In this document: piece by piece, positions 1-12,830 of the stretch | Layout of the letters: every line of letters begins with the position of its first letter | Numbering within the stretch: position 1 is the stretch's first letter | Assembly: GCA_028455995.1 (NCBI GenBank) | Contig: JABELC010000004.1 | Location: forward strand, 1,798,001-1,862,000 | Direction of reading: 5' to 3' | Source of the DNA: Scleromitrula shiraiana | Lineage: Eukaryota; Ascomycota; Leotiomycetes; Helotiales; Sclerotiniaceae | DNA length: 64,000 nucleotides | The notes under the pieces: generated by a model | Databases searched by the model: none | Told to the model about the DNA's origin: nothing | Seen by the model: the letters and a program-made list of their open reading frames with translations, nothing else | Translations under genes and position numbers: made by a program

Positions 1-285
1 AGTATAACTATAAGTATAAGTATAACTTATGTAACTCTCAATGCTAAATCCCACGCATATCCCATTCCATCCCATTGCGCAAAAACTCAAGGGTTTGTTT
101 ATTTGATATGACAAGTTCCTTTCCTAACCCAACCCAAGCAAACCTAACCCAACCCAAGCAAACCCAAGTAAACCATGTATGCACCACCTCCCAAATAGAT
201 TTTCCAATTTCCCAATTTCCCTATTTACTATCCCCCATCCATCCCACTTATTACAACCCCTTCCCCCTCCTCCCCCTCCTCCCCC
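1..285. other. left-edge 3' flank with short direct repeat
   Basis: No gene is visible here. It is the downstream flank of the DUF4211 gene. A 20-bp unit beginning CCTAACCCAACCC occurs twice in tandem at 123-162, followed by a partial copy, and the stretch at 255-290 is a run of CCCCCTCCT-type pyrimidines. The CCTAACCC part resembles telomeric repeat by chance; two copies are not a telomere. Confidence 0.5.
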
Positions 286-2603
286 TCACCGTCTCCCCGT
301 CGTACTAGCATTCCTCCCCTGTTCCAACTGCTGTTTCCAAATCCGATAAAGTTCCTTAACCTCCCCCGCCTCCTTCCAACCATCCACAATCCCGCTCACC
401 TCCTTCTGCCTCTTCTTCGCACTCATCTTATCTCTCTTCGCCAACCTCTCAATCGTAAGATGTCCCTCGCTTTCCAGCGTGCCCATTACCCATTGGTTGA
501 GTGCGTATTTCATGTGCAGGAGTATGTGTGCGTTTTCGGCGTTTTCTTTGCACACGCTGAGATATGGTGAGGTGGTTAGTATAGATATTAGATGAGTAGC
601 TGGGAGGGAAGGGAGAAAAGATTGACTTACGCGCCGACCATGAATTCCTTGTCCTGAGAAGGAATGGGCTCATCTCTGCTGTTCAAGCTTTGTGAATCAT
701 CATCATCGTCCTCGTTGTCATCTGAATTTTTGTCGGAATCTTTCTCAACCTCCGTCAAACTATCACTGTGATATGCCTTACCCCTTAACTGGATACCCCA
801 TGTTGGTACATGCTTTCGGCGATTGCATGCATCGCACTTTGCCTCGCCGTACACGTCAGTGCCTTCTCCAGGGGAGAGTCTCCTAGTAACAAATTCCGGT
901 CGAGCCTTAACAGCCTTGGTAAAATCTCGTGTCCACCCCGAAGAAATAAACTTGTTGGCCAAACCTCCATATTGAAACTCCAGCTTCTCCCAGCCTTTTT
1001 TGTAAATTGGTAGAAGGGCTTGATTAAATCCGGGATTGATTTTGGTTTGCACACACCATTCAACAGCGTCACTGAAATGCTCGATGGGAGGTTTGTGAGC
1101 GGCAGAGGTATATTCAAGAGGGACCATAGAGTAATCTGGAATACCGATAAGGCCTTCTTCATCATCGTCGACAAAATCAGAATCATATTCATCCATATTC
1201 TCCGTCTCTATAGCAGCTTTCTTTGGTGTTCTTCTTTTGCGGGGTTCCTCGATTTGCTCTTCTTCCTCTTCGTCTTCCTCGTCTTCGAATGTACTTAGGG
1301 CATCACTGCCGGAATCATAAATTCCACGAGCTTCCTCTTCATCAGACTCTGAGTCTGTGAGAACTGGGTTGCTTTCTCCAGCACGCTTCCGCTTGAGAAT
1401 TTCCAATTGTTTTTGTTTAGCAGTCCTGTGTTTCTTTGGTGACCGACTTCTGACGGGTGGCGGAGAAGCAGCAGAAACATCAGATGATGGGGGCGTAACT
1501 TTAGTGGCCTTGGCAATAGAAGGTATGTCTTCATCACTATCACTCTCAATTGCCGGTCTCATTCTTTTAGCGGGCGAAGCGATTACATCCTCGTCCTCAT
1601 CCTCGTCATCAGAAATTATGATTGGACGTCGCCTTTTCAAAGGTGACGTCAAAACCTCCTCGTCGGAGTCATCCTCCATTCTCAGTGGGGGTACAGTTCT
1701 TGGGAGTCGACCCCGTCTGGTAGAAGAGCGAATAGCATCATCATCAGAATCAGCATTATTTTGTTGTTCCTCTGCTTCACTAGAATCTGATGAAGATCCC
1801 GCAAATTTAGTACTGAACATTGAAGGACGTTGCGTACCAGGCGTAGATTTGGAGGCTGATGCAAACACATCGTCGTCACTTGAGTCAGAAAGTGATGACA
1901 ATTTATTCTTTGCCACACGCTTCTCCGAGTTTTTGCTCTTCTGGACTGGTTTCTCCTGAGCACTACCCCGATATGCCGAATGAATAGGAGCAGTATAAGT
2001 GCTGCCGCCTTTTATGAAGCTTCTGGCCGTGGTTGGGCTCTTCTTTATTGATTCAGAACCTCTCCTTTTAGATCCCATGACTTCAATATCCGATTCGTCA
2101 TCGGAAATGGATATCGGGGCCGTAAAGTTCTTATCCTTTCCAGGCGGTGTCCTAACCACCACCTCAATAGTAGATTCTGGTAAATTGGTAGCCTCCTTCG
2201 GAATCAATTTGTTCTTCATGGAGGATCGTGTAGTTCTGCGGGATGCGGTATCCTCTTCAGTATCAACGACGATAGTATTTTCTTTTTGTGAGCTTTTCGC
2301 AGGTGTAGGCAATGATGAAAAATTAATTTTGCCATCCTTGGAACTTTTGCTTTTATCTTTATTCCTAACGGAGCTTCGTAGACTCTGCCTCAAAGGAGAA
2401 CCCTCGAATGCACTGGCATTTCCGCCACTTGCTTCATTATTCGCACGCTGCCCATGACCTATCTTGCTATATCTCACCTTCGCAGGCGATGGACCTTGAC
2501 CCCGCACGGAAGAACTAGATGTATCGTCTTCAACAACAGGATCAAACGTCAAACGCGTTTGTTTCTTTCGACGCTCTTTTCGCGCAATATTTGAAGAGCC
2601 CAT
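286..2603 (-). CDS. DUF4211 domain-containing nuclear-type protein
   Basis: Two exons: 2603-631 and 556-286, joined over a GTAAG...CTCAG intron of 74 bp in matching phase, giving about 747 residues. The first ATG of the open frame is at 2669, but I prefer 2603 because family members begin with a short basic stretch followed by KQTRLTF, seen directly after this Met. The first two thirds are disordered, rich in Ser, Asp, Glu and KRRRP-type basic motifs (possible nuclear signals) with acidic runs. The C-terminal third, from about residue 480 onward, matches DUF4211: a CDACNRRKH zinc-ribbon-like motif in exon 1, then CKENAENAHILLHMKYALNQW in the second exon. The molecular function of DUF4211 proteins is not established; a chromatin role is inference from composition. 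The last exon is strongly G-biased on the coding strand. Confidence 0.85.
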
Positions 2604-3760
2604 TATCTCGATTGTGAGTGCTGAGCAATTCTGGGGAGAAATTGTAGGTTGTGGATAGATAGATGGCAAGGCTGCAAAGTTGAATGCGAAAATATAGCGA
2701 GCAGAATTAGAAAGTAATAGTCATAGTTTATAGCTTTATGCAAACAATCTATTATTATACTTTTGCAAATTATATGACTGCAAATACAAATTTTGAAGTG
2801 TATAGTTGATGCTATTTATTATTGTCAACCCGTGTAAAAGGTGAAGTACTGGATGCGACGCCACGCAAACGCGGGGAAAATATTCACGAAGGCACATGAT
2901 TGCAGATATTACATAATCACCACTTTCTAAAGATATAGTGATACAGTAATCTATAGGCTCCCCAGGTATAGGCTCTTGAACCTATACATACTCTTTTCCA
3001 TTTCCACTGCTGCGCTGCACGCATAAGAAAAGATTGATGTAGAATTTTCCCTCATTTATCGAGAAATCCCATGATGCGCTTGTAGAACACTTCTTCTCTT
3101 CGATCCATAGATAGACATTTTGTTTTTTATAGACATTTTGTTTTTTCTAAACCCCTGATTATACGCCCTCAATATCAGAGGACAACCAATTCATTTTGAT
3201 CACTAATTAATATTACTACAGTATTACTCTCGAATTTCAATCCCAACTTGACACGAGTAAGTGATTGCAAGCGCACATCAAATAGTTAGTCAATCCAGCC
3301 AACAAGTCAGTCAAACTTTCAAGTCATGTATTCCAGTAACTCAAAGATGATATCCATTTCCATTTCCTTTTCCCTAAAAAAGACAAACCACAAAATAACA
3401 CCACCCATATATGCGGTGCTAAAACTGCCCACCCTTAGGCGAGGCTATCGAGAAAAGATTTACAAAAACATATGATTTTAATTACACAAGAAAACTTTGA
3501 AGATTTTGACTGCTAAAGTCGAAGTGGTGGTATCTCGAACTCTTTTTTCCCATTTTAGGGGAAATAAATGCAAAGACACTATACTGTATGAGCCCTCCAT
3601 ACATCATAAACCCTTGCGTGAAAAATTTATTCTAATGAAAATTTGTAAGGAACGGTGCGTTGGTAGGGGGTAATATTAACAAAGTAAAGACTTTCAAAGT
3701 CATATGAGGTAGAATCGAAGTAAGGAAATATGTTTCAAGGAGTGACTGTTGTAATGATTA
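2604..3760. other. intergenic, promoter of DUF4211 gene and 3' flank of ADF-H gene
   Basis: There is no supportable coding exon. The stretch is AT-rich with scattered short repeats (for example a duplicated ATAGACATTTTGTTTTT near 3110-3145). It should contain the promoter and 5' leader of the gene ending at 286 and the 3' UTR of the gene ending at 3761. Confidence 0.5.
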
Positions 3761-6700
3761 TTATTGCCCATAAGCTGCCCATTGAGTATGAGCTTCTCGT
3801 AGAACTGGCAATTTGTTAGTAAATATGAAAGATTTAGGATCGTATTCAACATACCTTCTAAAGTGCGTCCCTGGCTAGCTCGATCTTCACATGCAACCTG
3901 CAGCTCGCTACCATCCAGAAATCCCAATACAATACTATTTGGTAGTTCTTGCATGTCTATATCTGGAATTGTAGGAGCTCTAAATTCGCTTAGGTGAAAT
4001 CTTCTTGTTACTCCACCCTTTTCCTTGGTATTTCCGTCGGCGGTGATGATGATGAGTCCCTGAGAATCAACCACCATCGACCTTCTTTTCCACAATAAAC
4101 TGTCAGGAAATTGAACATTCACATCGCCAAGATCTGTTGTGATAACAGGCGAAGGCACCACGGAGGTTTGCGAAGGGACAGAAGAGGATCCTGAGTCAGG
4201 GAAAACGGGAGGTTCTGGGTCTTCGCGGACTGTGGGAGAGATTGCATGAGCAATAGCTTTGCGACTTGATGAAAGAGAAGAAGACATGCGTTTAAGCATG
4301 CGACTTGCACGACCGGACTTCCTCTCAGACCGATCATCGTTAGTGGATGAATATGAACCACCAGTTGGTGGTGGAGAAAACTCGGAGAAATCGTGGCTGT
4401 TGCGGCTACTGCGGCTGCTAATAGATAATGGACGTGATTTTCGGATAGGAGATGTGACGTGGGTCGAAGGTGGTTTAGAAGGAGACATGACAGCTGGGGA
4501 AGAAGCTGATGGCTCAATGGTTGTAGAACGTCTGCGCTCTGCAAATGAGGAGCGGCGGTCATTGATGAGATCTTTTACAACTGTAATGGACGATCTTCGC
4601 TCTTTATCCTTGCTAGTAGTTGTGGTATTCTTGGAAGATGTTGATAGACGCCTCTCAAGTAACATCTCCTTCGGAGGGCTAACTGAAGCTTTGTGATGAT
4701 CTATGATCAAAGGCGATTCTTTCAAGGCTAATAGTGCAAAGCTGGAAGGATCCTTGCCGGTCTCTGGTTTCTGGGGGAATTGCTGGTTTGGATCTCGGAT
4801 GATACGGGCGGTGACCGAAACTGACTCGGATCGGGAGGAGGGTCTTTTGACATCCAATGTAGGGCTAGGCTTTAGGGCCTCTACACGTCTCTGAATAGAG
4901 CTTGATCTTTCACACCCTTTAGATATATCTGGAGATCCTTCTCGGGACGGTGGTATGTTTCTAGTCAATGAGCTGGCTCGTTCTGCAACCGAAGGCGTTC
5001 TCGTTGGTGGCATGTGACTGCTCCTACGAACAGAGAAAAATGCAGGCGCTGCTGTGGGACTTGGACCTGTTGTTGGGGCGTTCGCTGCAGATTCCGGTGC
5101 TAAGGTAGACAGCCTTTCTAAAGCCTTGATTCTTTGAGAAACACCAGAACCAACACTAATTTTCTTGGCAACGACCGGCTTCGCAGCTGGCAGCTGGCTT
5201 ATGCGATTTAGAAAGTTAGCAGAAGCAGAAACAGGTCTCGAGATAGGCCGTGAGCCCCCTGGCTGAGCAGTGAGCAACGGGAGATCAGGTCTGCCTGTCA
5301 ACACTGGGTTTGAGACTGTTCGTGAACTATCCGGTCTTGCTGTTTTAGGAAATACGGGACTAATGGGTGATTTCGATACAGACATAGGTTTTGCATCTTG
5401 AATTACAGCAGACTGCAACTCATCCATCAACTCATCGTCCGAGGAGAAATTATCATCCGAATTGGCACCACTACGATCTGCATCAAGGTCGGTCCGAATT
5501 GGTTCGACGGATTTGCGAGATTTTTTCCTGTGAAGTGAACCATGCGTACTGAATGAACCATCCATTAATTTCTTTTCCGTTGTAAGAAGGGGCTCGCTGG
5601 TAGAAGCATGCATAGGGTCCTTGGCAATAAGCTGCGACACTGAGTCATCAATCAAATCATCTGTGCTAGGTCTTGGAACAGCCGACTTGACTTCAATCTC
5701 GGTTTGAGGATCAATGTGAGAATCCTGTTCTGTTACAGACATAGCGGGATCCATAGCATCAGACATAGATACGTCTGTTGCGTTTTGAACACCGACGGAT
5801 TCCGTTTCCTGTAATGTGATAGTTGGCTGTGGGAGGGAAGCCTTTGAACTAGGTCCTTCTTGAACAGTCTCGTCCGTGGATTCTGATATCGAAGACGCTC
5901 TCGACGATTCCGCTTTATCCGATGCCCCTACTGGAGATACTGGGTATGAATCGGATCTGGTAGCATCCGACTCATCAGTTTTCAATATTGGGCTGCTATC
6001 AAGCGCGATTGCAGAATCATCAGCCTTAGCCATATCCGTCAACATATCCAATGTATCTTGTATCTCTTGCGGTGCTCCTTGTGAAATCGGAGGGCTGGAA
6101 GGGGGTATCGTAAGAATTTTGACCGATGTTGGAGATTTTGGAGGTGTCGAAGAGGTAGGTACATGTGCTGTTGCACTCATCTGTTTCTTTCGGAGCTCCA
6201 TAGCTTTCATTAGTCTTGCCTTTTCTGGAGTAATTGATGGGACCTTTGTAGTTGTAGCTGTGGACTTTGTTGATACTGTAGAACGAATAGAAACCCCAGA
6301 GCTCGTGTTGGGTCGACCACTACTTGTGTGCGACCGAGAAGGAAAGAACGTAGACAGGCCACCGTTTTCTGGAATTGGAGGTGGTGACAGTGACATACTT
6401 GGAGGTTCACCAGGATCTTGTGAGTCCAATATTCCCCGCTCCTTTTTCGAGCCCCTGGAAAATATTTTCAACCCCTGGGGAAGTGTCGAAACTGGACGAT
6501 AAATGGATGTTCCACCAGCGCTGTGTGTTTTGCCAACATCTAGAGAAGGGCGAGGACCAAGCTTGATTCTACGTTTGCCGTTCGAGGCGTATGATGTTAA
6601 ATTATATAAATCAGGCCGCGCCGATTGTGAGGATCTTCGAGGTACTTCGTCAATTGTTGTGATAGGCGAAGAAGATCCGACTTCAGCTTCGCGCGTCTCC

Positions 6701-7593
6701 CTTGGAGGCGGCGGAGAGGTGTCAAGATCAAGACCCAAAGGTCCTCTGGGACGTGGAGGTGGAGGAGAAGTTTCGAGGCTGCTATTCGTTTCCGTGAGCA
6801 TTGAAGGGTAAGTAATCGAATTCGGTAACTCTGGCGGTGAAGTGGTCGGACCATCCGTGGGCTGGGGCTCAGTTGTTGAGGCAGTAATTTGAACTAAAGG
6901 GGGGTGTTCCTCCTGAACTGTGGACTGCCTATTTATTTTGCTATCCTCCTCCTCATCTTCAGCAATTTCCATCAAACGTCGCCGGCGAAGAGAACTTGTG
7001 GAAGAAGAAATGGATCCAGAGGCAGTATGTAATGAACAAGCGGAAGACAAGGTAGTATCACGGAGCTCTTTCGCATTTGTTATTTCGAAGGTAGTATCGT
7101 GTGGAGCAAACTTTTCCGTAACAGCATTAAAATGCACAGTGACGCGAGCTGTCATGTCAAATATTAGATGATTTTATGTTCCCATATATAATTCTTTCTG
7201 CGCGAGATTAACAAGGAAGCCCACCTTGAACCAGTCTTGAACATCCATCAGGTACATATTTGATGACTACGTTCCGTCGTCTATATCGAAGGAATCCAAA
7301 TAATGGTGAAGGTTCCTCATATTGGCCAATTGCATTTCTTATTTCCACAATTCCTCCATTACCACGACCCATTAACTCTATCTCGTCTCTAGATACATAT
7401 TTGAGGAGAAACCTATAGTATCACAAAAAGTAAACATTAGACCTTGCATTAAAAGACAATTGAAATATGCGATATAGCGATATAGCGATATAGAATATAT
7501 AGAATATGTTTAAACATACCATCCTCCTGGTTCCGTCACCGCAGCATCGTGTGCCTCTTTAACCTTCGCATCATCCAATCCATTCAGCGACAT
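3761..7593 (-). CDS. ADF-H (cofilin/drebrin-type) domain protein with long disordered tail
   Basis: Four exons: 7593-7520, 7412-7225, 7148-3855 and 3804-3761. Phases agree and total 1,199 residues. The N-terminus (MSLNGLDDAKVKEAH) continues into GGWFLLKYVSRDEIEL, GRGNGGIVEIRNAI, FLRYRRRNVVIKYVPD and SRLVQARVTVHFNAV. I read this as a single actin-depolymerising-factor homology fold over residues 1 to about 125, an actin-binding module shared by cofilin, coactosin and drebrin. The remaining ~1,070 residues are mostly Ser/Pro/Thr-rich and disordered, with a conserved-looking end (about the last 110 residues, with RRFHLSEFRAPTIPD and a terminal LREAHTQWAAYGQ). The last intron carries a perfect TACTAAC branch point. 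Actin binding is inferred from the fold; the tail probably holds regulatory phosphosites. Confidence 0.75.
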
Positions 7594-7865
7594 TTCCTTG
7601 TGATCCGATCCTATCCAGATCTCTGGTGGATCAAGTACCGGTAAGTCTGCTGCTAACCTTCAAGTCCAAACAAACCATTAAACATTAAAGCATTCGATTC
7701 AGGGGTAATTGTATCGGTACATGATAATGCAATGCAGCTCATCTGCACTCTTGCAGAATGAAATGCAATTAGAAAATCAAAATATATGGGCAAAATCAAA
7801 TGCTTAACCAAAATCACAAATTCAGTAAAGAAAAAGGAATGGAAAAAATTGAGTGACAGAGTAAA

Positions 7866-7942
7866 AAGTAAGGTATGGTAAGGTATATAGTAAGGTATAG
7901 TAAGGTATAATAAGGTATAGTAAGGTATGGTAAGGTAAGGTC
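7866..7942. repeat. GTAAGGTATA-type decamer repeat
   Basis: About seven imperfect copies of a ~10-bp unit (TAAGGTATAG and variants TAAGGTATGG, TAAGGTATAA) follow one another. It lies in the promoter side of the ADF-H gene. No function can be assigned. Confidence 0.8.
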
Positions 7943-8463
7943 AGTTCAATTATCTTTTTTTTTTCTGTCTCGGTGAGGAAATGGGGGTGTCCGCGCTTAA
8001 AGTTTCTATCACCCCTCTGGGTTCTGTATAGGCTGCAGGGCTGGGGCTGTATGTAGTGGTAAATTATTTGAATGAGGGGGAGATATAGAATAATGATACC
8101 TATACTGGTAGTGGGTAGGTACTATAGGGAGATTTTATTATGAATGAATGAATGAATGATATTGAAATATTGAAGAATTGAAATATCAAAGTATGGATAA
8201 TTGTTATCATTTTTAATTTAATATAGAATCTTCACACACAGTCAGGTAAATGTGCTACCAAAGTATAATTAATTGTTTTAATTGTATAATGAATTAATGA
8301 ATTAATGAAGTGTCAACAGTTTGTTTGATGAAATCCTCCGCCTTTTTCAATATCTAACCACTCATTGGATTTTACTATTACTATTACTACTCGAGTATTA
8401 CTATATCGGGTCAGGTCCCCTGACACGCCGCCTCTTCTTTATGATCTTTTATTTTAATAATAT

Positions 8464-8526
8464 TGTTAGATCACATGTTAGATCACATGTTTTAAATCAC
8501 ATGTTTTAAATCACATGTTTTAAAAA
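8464..8526. repeat. short tandem repeat around TCACATGTTTTAAA
   Basis: Two units of GTTAGATCACAT are followed by about three units of a 14-bp sequence TTTTAAATCACATG. The region is AT-rich and non-coding. Confidence 0.75.
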
Positions 8527-9467
8527 GCTTGTTCAAAAGCTTAAATTTAACCAATCAACTACTCTAAAATCTCGATTTTAACCAATCATTTATTTTAAAA
8601 AAGTGCCAAGATTCTTCCAAGGCGCTAATAAAATCACCCTTGTATCATACCAAAAAAAAAAATGAGTAGACTCGTATAAAACCTCTCTTTTTGTAAACAA
8701 AAAGAAGAGGCATTACTATTACTATTACTATTATTATTCGTTCATGCGACTGGAAATGTGTAACAGTAGTACTAGGGTAAAATCTCGTTGCTCACGCACA
8801 GATCGAATGAATTGACGAATAGTCATCATTAAGGTAATTCCCACCAAGTTTTCATTGCTCAAACCTTTTTTCTTAAGATTAGTGAATAGTGAAATTATGA
8901 AGATTGGAGAAAATTTCAAGGGTTTTGAAAAGATCTACCAGTCGTTGTGGTAAATTGTTTCATTTCTCTATCTTACTTCTAGAAGACATCGATTGAGCTC
9001 GTACATAACCGGGATCATTCCGAGATTCAATACCTTACCCAAAAGTCCCTCCCCAAATGTTATGCTCGTGCAACATGCAAGGCACAAACCCCTTTTCTCT
9101 AAAAACGCCAAAGCGTACAAGGTTGACCTTGTCGGTCGGTAATGTACGAATAGGGAAACTTTAACGAAAGTGCTGTATATAAGCTCAACACGAGGATGAT
9201 GTTAACGGTTATATGAGGAATCAATCTCTTCAATCTGTAATGTACTTGGACTCTGCTCTACCAGAGTAGAAGCTAATCAAGTTCTGCAAATAAAATCAAA
9301 GATCAGATGAACGCTACAACTTATCCAAGGATTCATGGCTAACAGAGTGTCTGAGGACATTGAGAAGTAATCTTCCATACACATAGAAGGAGATGAGCGT
9401 TATTAACTATAAGAAAGGCTAGGTTTTGTAGAATCATGCGAGAGGATGAGAAGGTACATACCAGCAA

Positions 9468-11168
9468 TCACCACCGTGACTGCCTTGCATACTCATAAGC
9501 GGCCTCATTGTGATCCTCCCATTGAGTTTTGGGGTTAACCCACGCATTATGCTTATATGGAATTGCCTTGACTCCTATAAAGTTGCAGTCTTTAAGACCC
9601 GAATACTTAAAAGTGCCAGATATCTCAGTACATTTCTTTCTGAATGTAATATGCTGCAGAGCCTTATCAGAACTCAGTTGAATCTGGCCATCACCAGTCT
9701 CAGTTCCTCGCCAACGATATCTTCAAGTAGGACGACGAGCAGTAGGTTTATCTTTAGCTCCTAAAAAGAAAACGTTCTCTTGATAATTCGAGTTGTCTTC
9801 ATCTACGCCAGATGGAGGTATCTCGTTCACAATCGTATCTTCGTCTTTATCCTTACCAATATCTTCCGTTTGCGTTTCGCACTCACAACTCGCGACCTCT
9901 ATACAGGAACAGGCTTCTCGAATCGCATAATACCTTGAAATTTGGTCAATTAGTGCAGTGGAAAAACTCGGGGTGAGAGTAAGTACCTCTATAATTCTAA
10001 AATGGAAAATGCCAAACATTTGCTGTTTTTCAATTTTGGTCTCCAGGTAGATATCAATGATAAGATCTGGATTTCCTTCCGGTGCCCACTCGTCTTCAAT
10101 TGCAGGAAACTTAATCAAATAGGAACCTCGAGCATCCCATACAGATTCAACGAGTTTAGTGTCTTGTAGTTGACCAGATTTGCTGCTTGATGAAATCGTT
10201 CCAGAAACGCGTTTTTTCTTCTGGATTGGTAAAGAATCATTATCGTGAACGTCATCCTCCTCAAAAAGATTTTTGTACCAGGCACTGCTTGGCGCAGACT
10301 TCCTTGCTGTTTGTGTAGTCCGACATCTCTGTAAAGTAGTTAGTCTGGATATGTGGCTACACATGATCCACTTTTCTGCTGAGTAGAAGATAAGTATGCA
10401 AGTGACGAATCAAAAGAATATGTTCGTGGGAAGAATGGCAAACAAGATATAACTAATAGAGCTAGGTTTTGTTGCTGGATTTGCTATTGTCTTAACTGCA
10501 TTCTGTTCGCCAGCACTTCGAGCGGTGGCTCGTTCAATATCTCGCATTTGATCCTATACAGCGTCTCTCGTTCTTCCGATTATGATCCATCGATCAGGTG
10601 ATGGCTTTGTATTTCCAATCCATGGAGCATCTACAGATACACTCTCTAATCCCATCTCAACTACAGCCTCAGCGGCAATAGTGTGATGCTCGGTCTTGAC
10701 AACGATAATGCCAAGATTAGGTGGTCTTCCTGTCGCACTTTTCGGGAAAGCTTCGCTTAAGAATCGTTGTAGATTGGCTTGGGCCTTCTCCTCGGCTGTT
10801 TTCATCGTTTTCCAAGTACTATCTCTTGCAATCTTGTTTTGTTTCTTAAATTCCCTGTTCATCTTTGTCTCAGCAGCTTTGAATTCTGGAAGTATTTTAT
10901 TTTTTGTTTCTCTAAGTCTTACTTGTAAATCACCAATCGCCCCTGATTGATTCAATCCTCTGAAGGCACACTGAACTTTCTACCATGCTGCTGGTTTCTT
11001 CTCAATATCATTGACATTTCCGAACTTCGGATTCTTCGGTGGCAGGTATTTTTCATGGGGATCATAGGTATGACCCTCTTTACATAACCCTTCACCAGAA
11101 CATAAGTACATAACAGATTTGAAGGTATGTTGCAAAGATGGATTAACGGTTGGATGTAGGTCAGCCAT
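9468..11168 (-). pseudogene. decayed gene, unknown fungal family with SAP-like segment
   Basis: Reading from ATG at 11168 gives MADLHPTVNPSLQHTF and continues with protein-like sequence far past a TAG at 10980-10982 (after KKPAAW), past a second TAG at 10554-10556 (after IIGRTRDAV) and past a TGA at 9723-9725 (after ARRPT), all in the same reading frame or joined by a plausible intron near 10330-10480. The segment CAFRGLNQSGAIGDLQVRLRE looks like a SAP-type helix-extended-loop-helix. Later parts, WDARGSYLIKFPAIEDEW and YRWRGTETGDGQIQL, look like a recurrent fungal domain pair whose function I do not know. Between about 9880 and 9990 the frame is unclear. Both TAG codons could derive from CAG (Gln) by a single C-to-T change. 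Alternatives are recoding or unrecognised tiny introns; decay is simplest. Confidence 0.55.
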
Positions 11169-11655
11169 GATCAGATACAGAACAATTGAAATGTCCCAAT
11201 ACAAAAAAGTATTACTAGAAAGAACAACGTGGGGAAGAGTTCAGAAAAAATAGGGGCTCAAGCAAAGTGAAAAGTAATGAATGCACTAGAAATCAAATAT
11301 CCAAAAACTGTTTTGTATGGAGAAGAATGTCTTCAATATGATTAAGCTCAGCTCAAATACTTATGTGAGGAAAATGTATATGTTGCAAAATAATTTATCA
11401 TTATTGATGAAAACAAACATTTGGAGTCCTGATCAAAAGTTGGGGTATGTGCAGCCAGATGTGACGTAAGGTTAGCGAGATACTAACCTCTTAGCGTGAT
11501 AACCAAAAAAGTTCATTTTTGATACTAGAGGCTTAGAGGCATCAAAAAGATAAACCCATCAACAACATCTTGAACCACCTTCAACTGAACTCTCCACATA
11601 CTTGTACAACATAATACCCTTTGTTAACGAATATAATATCTAAAACTTTGCGACA
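11169..11655. other. divergent spacer upstream of TOM22
   Basis: This 487-bp stretch separates the start of the decayed minus-strand gene from the TOM22 start. No open frame of coding character is present. It should contain the TOM22 promoter and leader. Confidence 0.5.
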
Positions 11656-12251
11656 ATGGTTGAATTAACAGAGGTCGAGGATGAGTCCTTTGAGCAAAAG
11701 CAAGCTGGTCCATCTGATGACGATGATTACTACACTGATACCGGTTAGGATTTCCTACAGTTCTACTACAAATTCATCGGCAAATATCTAATTCACTTTC
11801 TATATAGACTCCGAAATCTCTACCGATGATGAGGACAACGTTGCGGATGAGGAAACTTTTGCAGACCGGATACTTGCTCTAAGGGATATAGTACCTCCGA
11901 CGACACGATCATATATTTCCGGAAAGGTCGAAACAACTACAGACTGGATCAAATCAGGTTTAATGTTTGGTGGAAAGACCTTGTGGGTTGTTAGCACAAG
12001 CGCTTTGTTATTGGGAGTTCCATGGGCATTGGCTTTCGTAGAGGAGCAGCAAGTAGTTGAGATGGAGAGAGAGATGAAGATGAGGGAGATGGGTGGAGAG
12101 GTATGTTGACTCTATTTGCCACCATATAGATCGTCCCTTTGTTGAATTGGGATGGCTGACATGTTCTTTATAGCTACTTTCTCCAGGAACGGATACCGCA
12201 GGACAGTTAAGCGCACAACTTGGTGCACAACAAGGAAAGCCGGCATTGTAA
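11656..12251 (+). CDS. TOM22: mitochondrial import receptor subunit Tom22
   Basis: Three exons: 11656-11743, 11808-12100 and 12174-12251, in consistent phase, give 152 residues, the normal length for fungal Tom22. Tom22 is the central receptor of the outer-membrane TOM complex and binds presequences. The order is typical: an acidic cytosolic N-terminus (VELTEVEDESFEQ, DDDDYYTDTDSEISTDDED), the conserved FADRILALRDIVPPTTR segment, then a single membrane helix around residues 95-115 (LWVVSTSALLLGVPWALAF with its characteristic proline), and a charged EMEREMKMREMGGE intermembrane-space tail. No long single frame covers it because the exons are short. Confidence 0.93.
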
Positions 12252-12830
12252 TTGATGAAGCTGTGATGATATGATATACAAGAATGGGTTCGTTCGAATG
12301 GAGATATGATAGCGTTGTACATCAGTGAGTGGCATTTAAGGAAGGATGCATGATTCAAAGAGGTTTATGGTCACAAAATCTGTGTTGTATTTCTAGTTCT
12401 CTCACCTCATGAACAAAAATAATTCTTAGGAAATACCTATACCTATACAAAATCCCTTCTGGTTTCCAATTCTCAAGACGTCCTTGGTCAATTCTGATAA
12501 CAAAGAACTTCTCGATAGCATTTCTCTTTTTTTTTTTATATTTGCTCAGGCTTGGGTCAAAGCTTTTAAATTTTTGCAGACATCAATTCAGTCGGTCTAA
12601 GGATCTATACCCCTGTGTTTGAGATGGCAACTTTGAATTGGTTCCACTCCCCCATATTATACGTATAATATTCACCTCCTTGTTTCAATATTTATATTTA
12701 ACTTTTATGCCCGCAATAACAATAAATTTCCTTTTCATGTTGTCTAATAAGCCTCAATCTTCGAAATTCACATTTCTTTTCAGATTCCCAACGATAAATA
12801 TCTCTGGCAGATCGTGTAAATGAGATCAAG
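12252..12830. other. intergenic between TOM22 and bestrophin-like gene
   Basis: No gene is seen. The stretch holds the TOM22 3' flank and the promoter and leader of the next gene on the same strand, with a T-rich tract at 12527-12540. Confidence 0.5.

Larger units (their letters stand above)
7594..9467. other. intergenic, repeat-rich, no gene seen
   Basis: No gene is supported across almost 1.9 kb. The right half of the span lies downstream of the decayed gene at 9468-11168, the left half is the promoter side of the ADF-H gene. It holds several short tandem repeats listed separately, a poly-A at 8652-8660, and small ATG frames without coding character. Confidence 0.5.

Noticed and set aside
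123..165. telomere-like CCTAACCC repeats near the left edge
   Set aside because: Only two copies of a 20-bp unit that is not a regular telomeric hexamer; housekeeping genes follow at once, so this is not a chromosome end.
1357..1959. 200-codon plus-strand frame opposite the DUF4211 gene
   Set aside because: It mirrors the acidic and Ser-rich low-complexity coding sequence on the other strand; it has no domain, and the minus-strand frame with its splice and conserved C-terminus explains the locus.
5876..6502. 208-codon plus-strand frame inside the ADF-H gene
   Set aside because: Shadow of the Ser/Pro/Thr-rich disordered tail on the minus strand.
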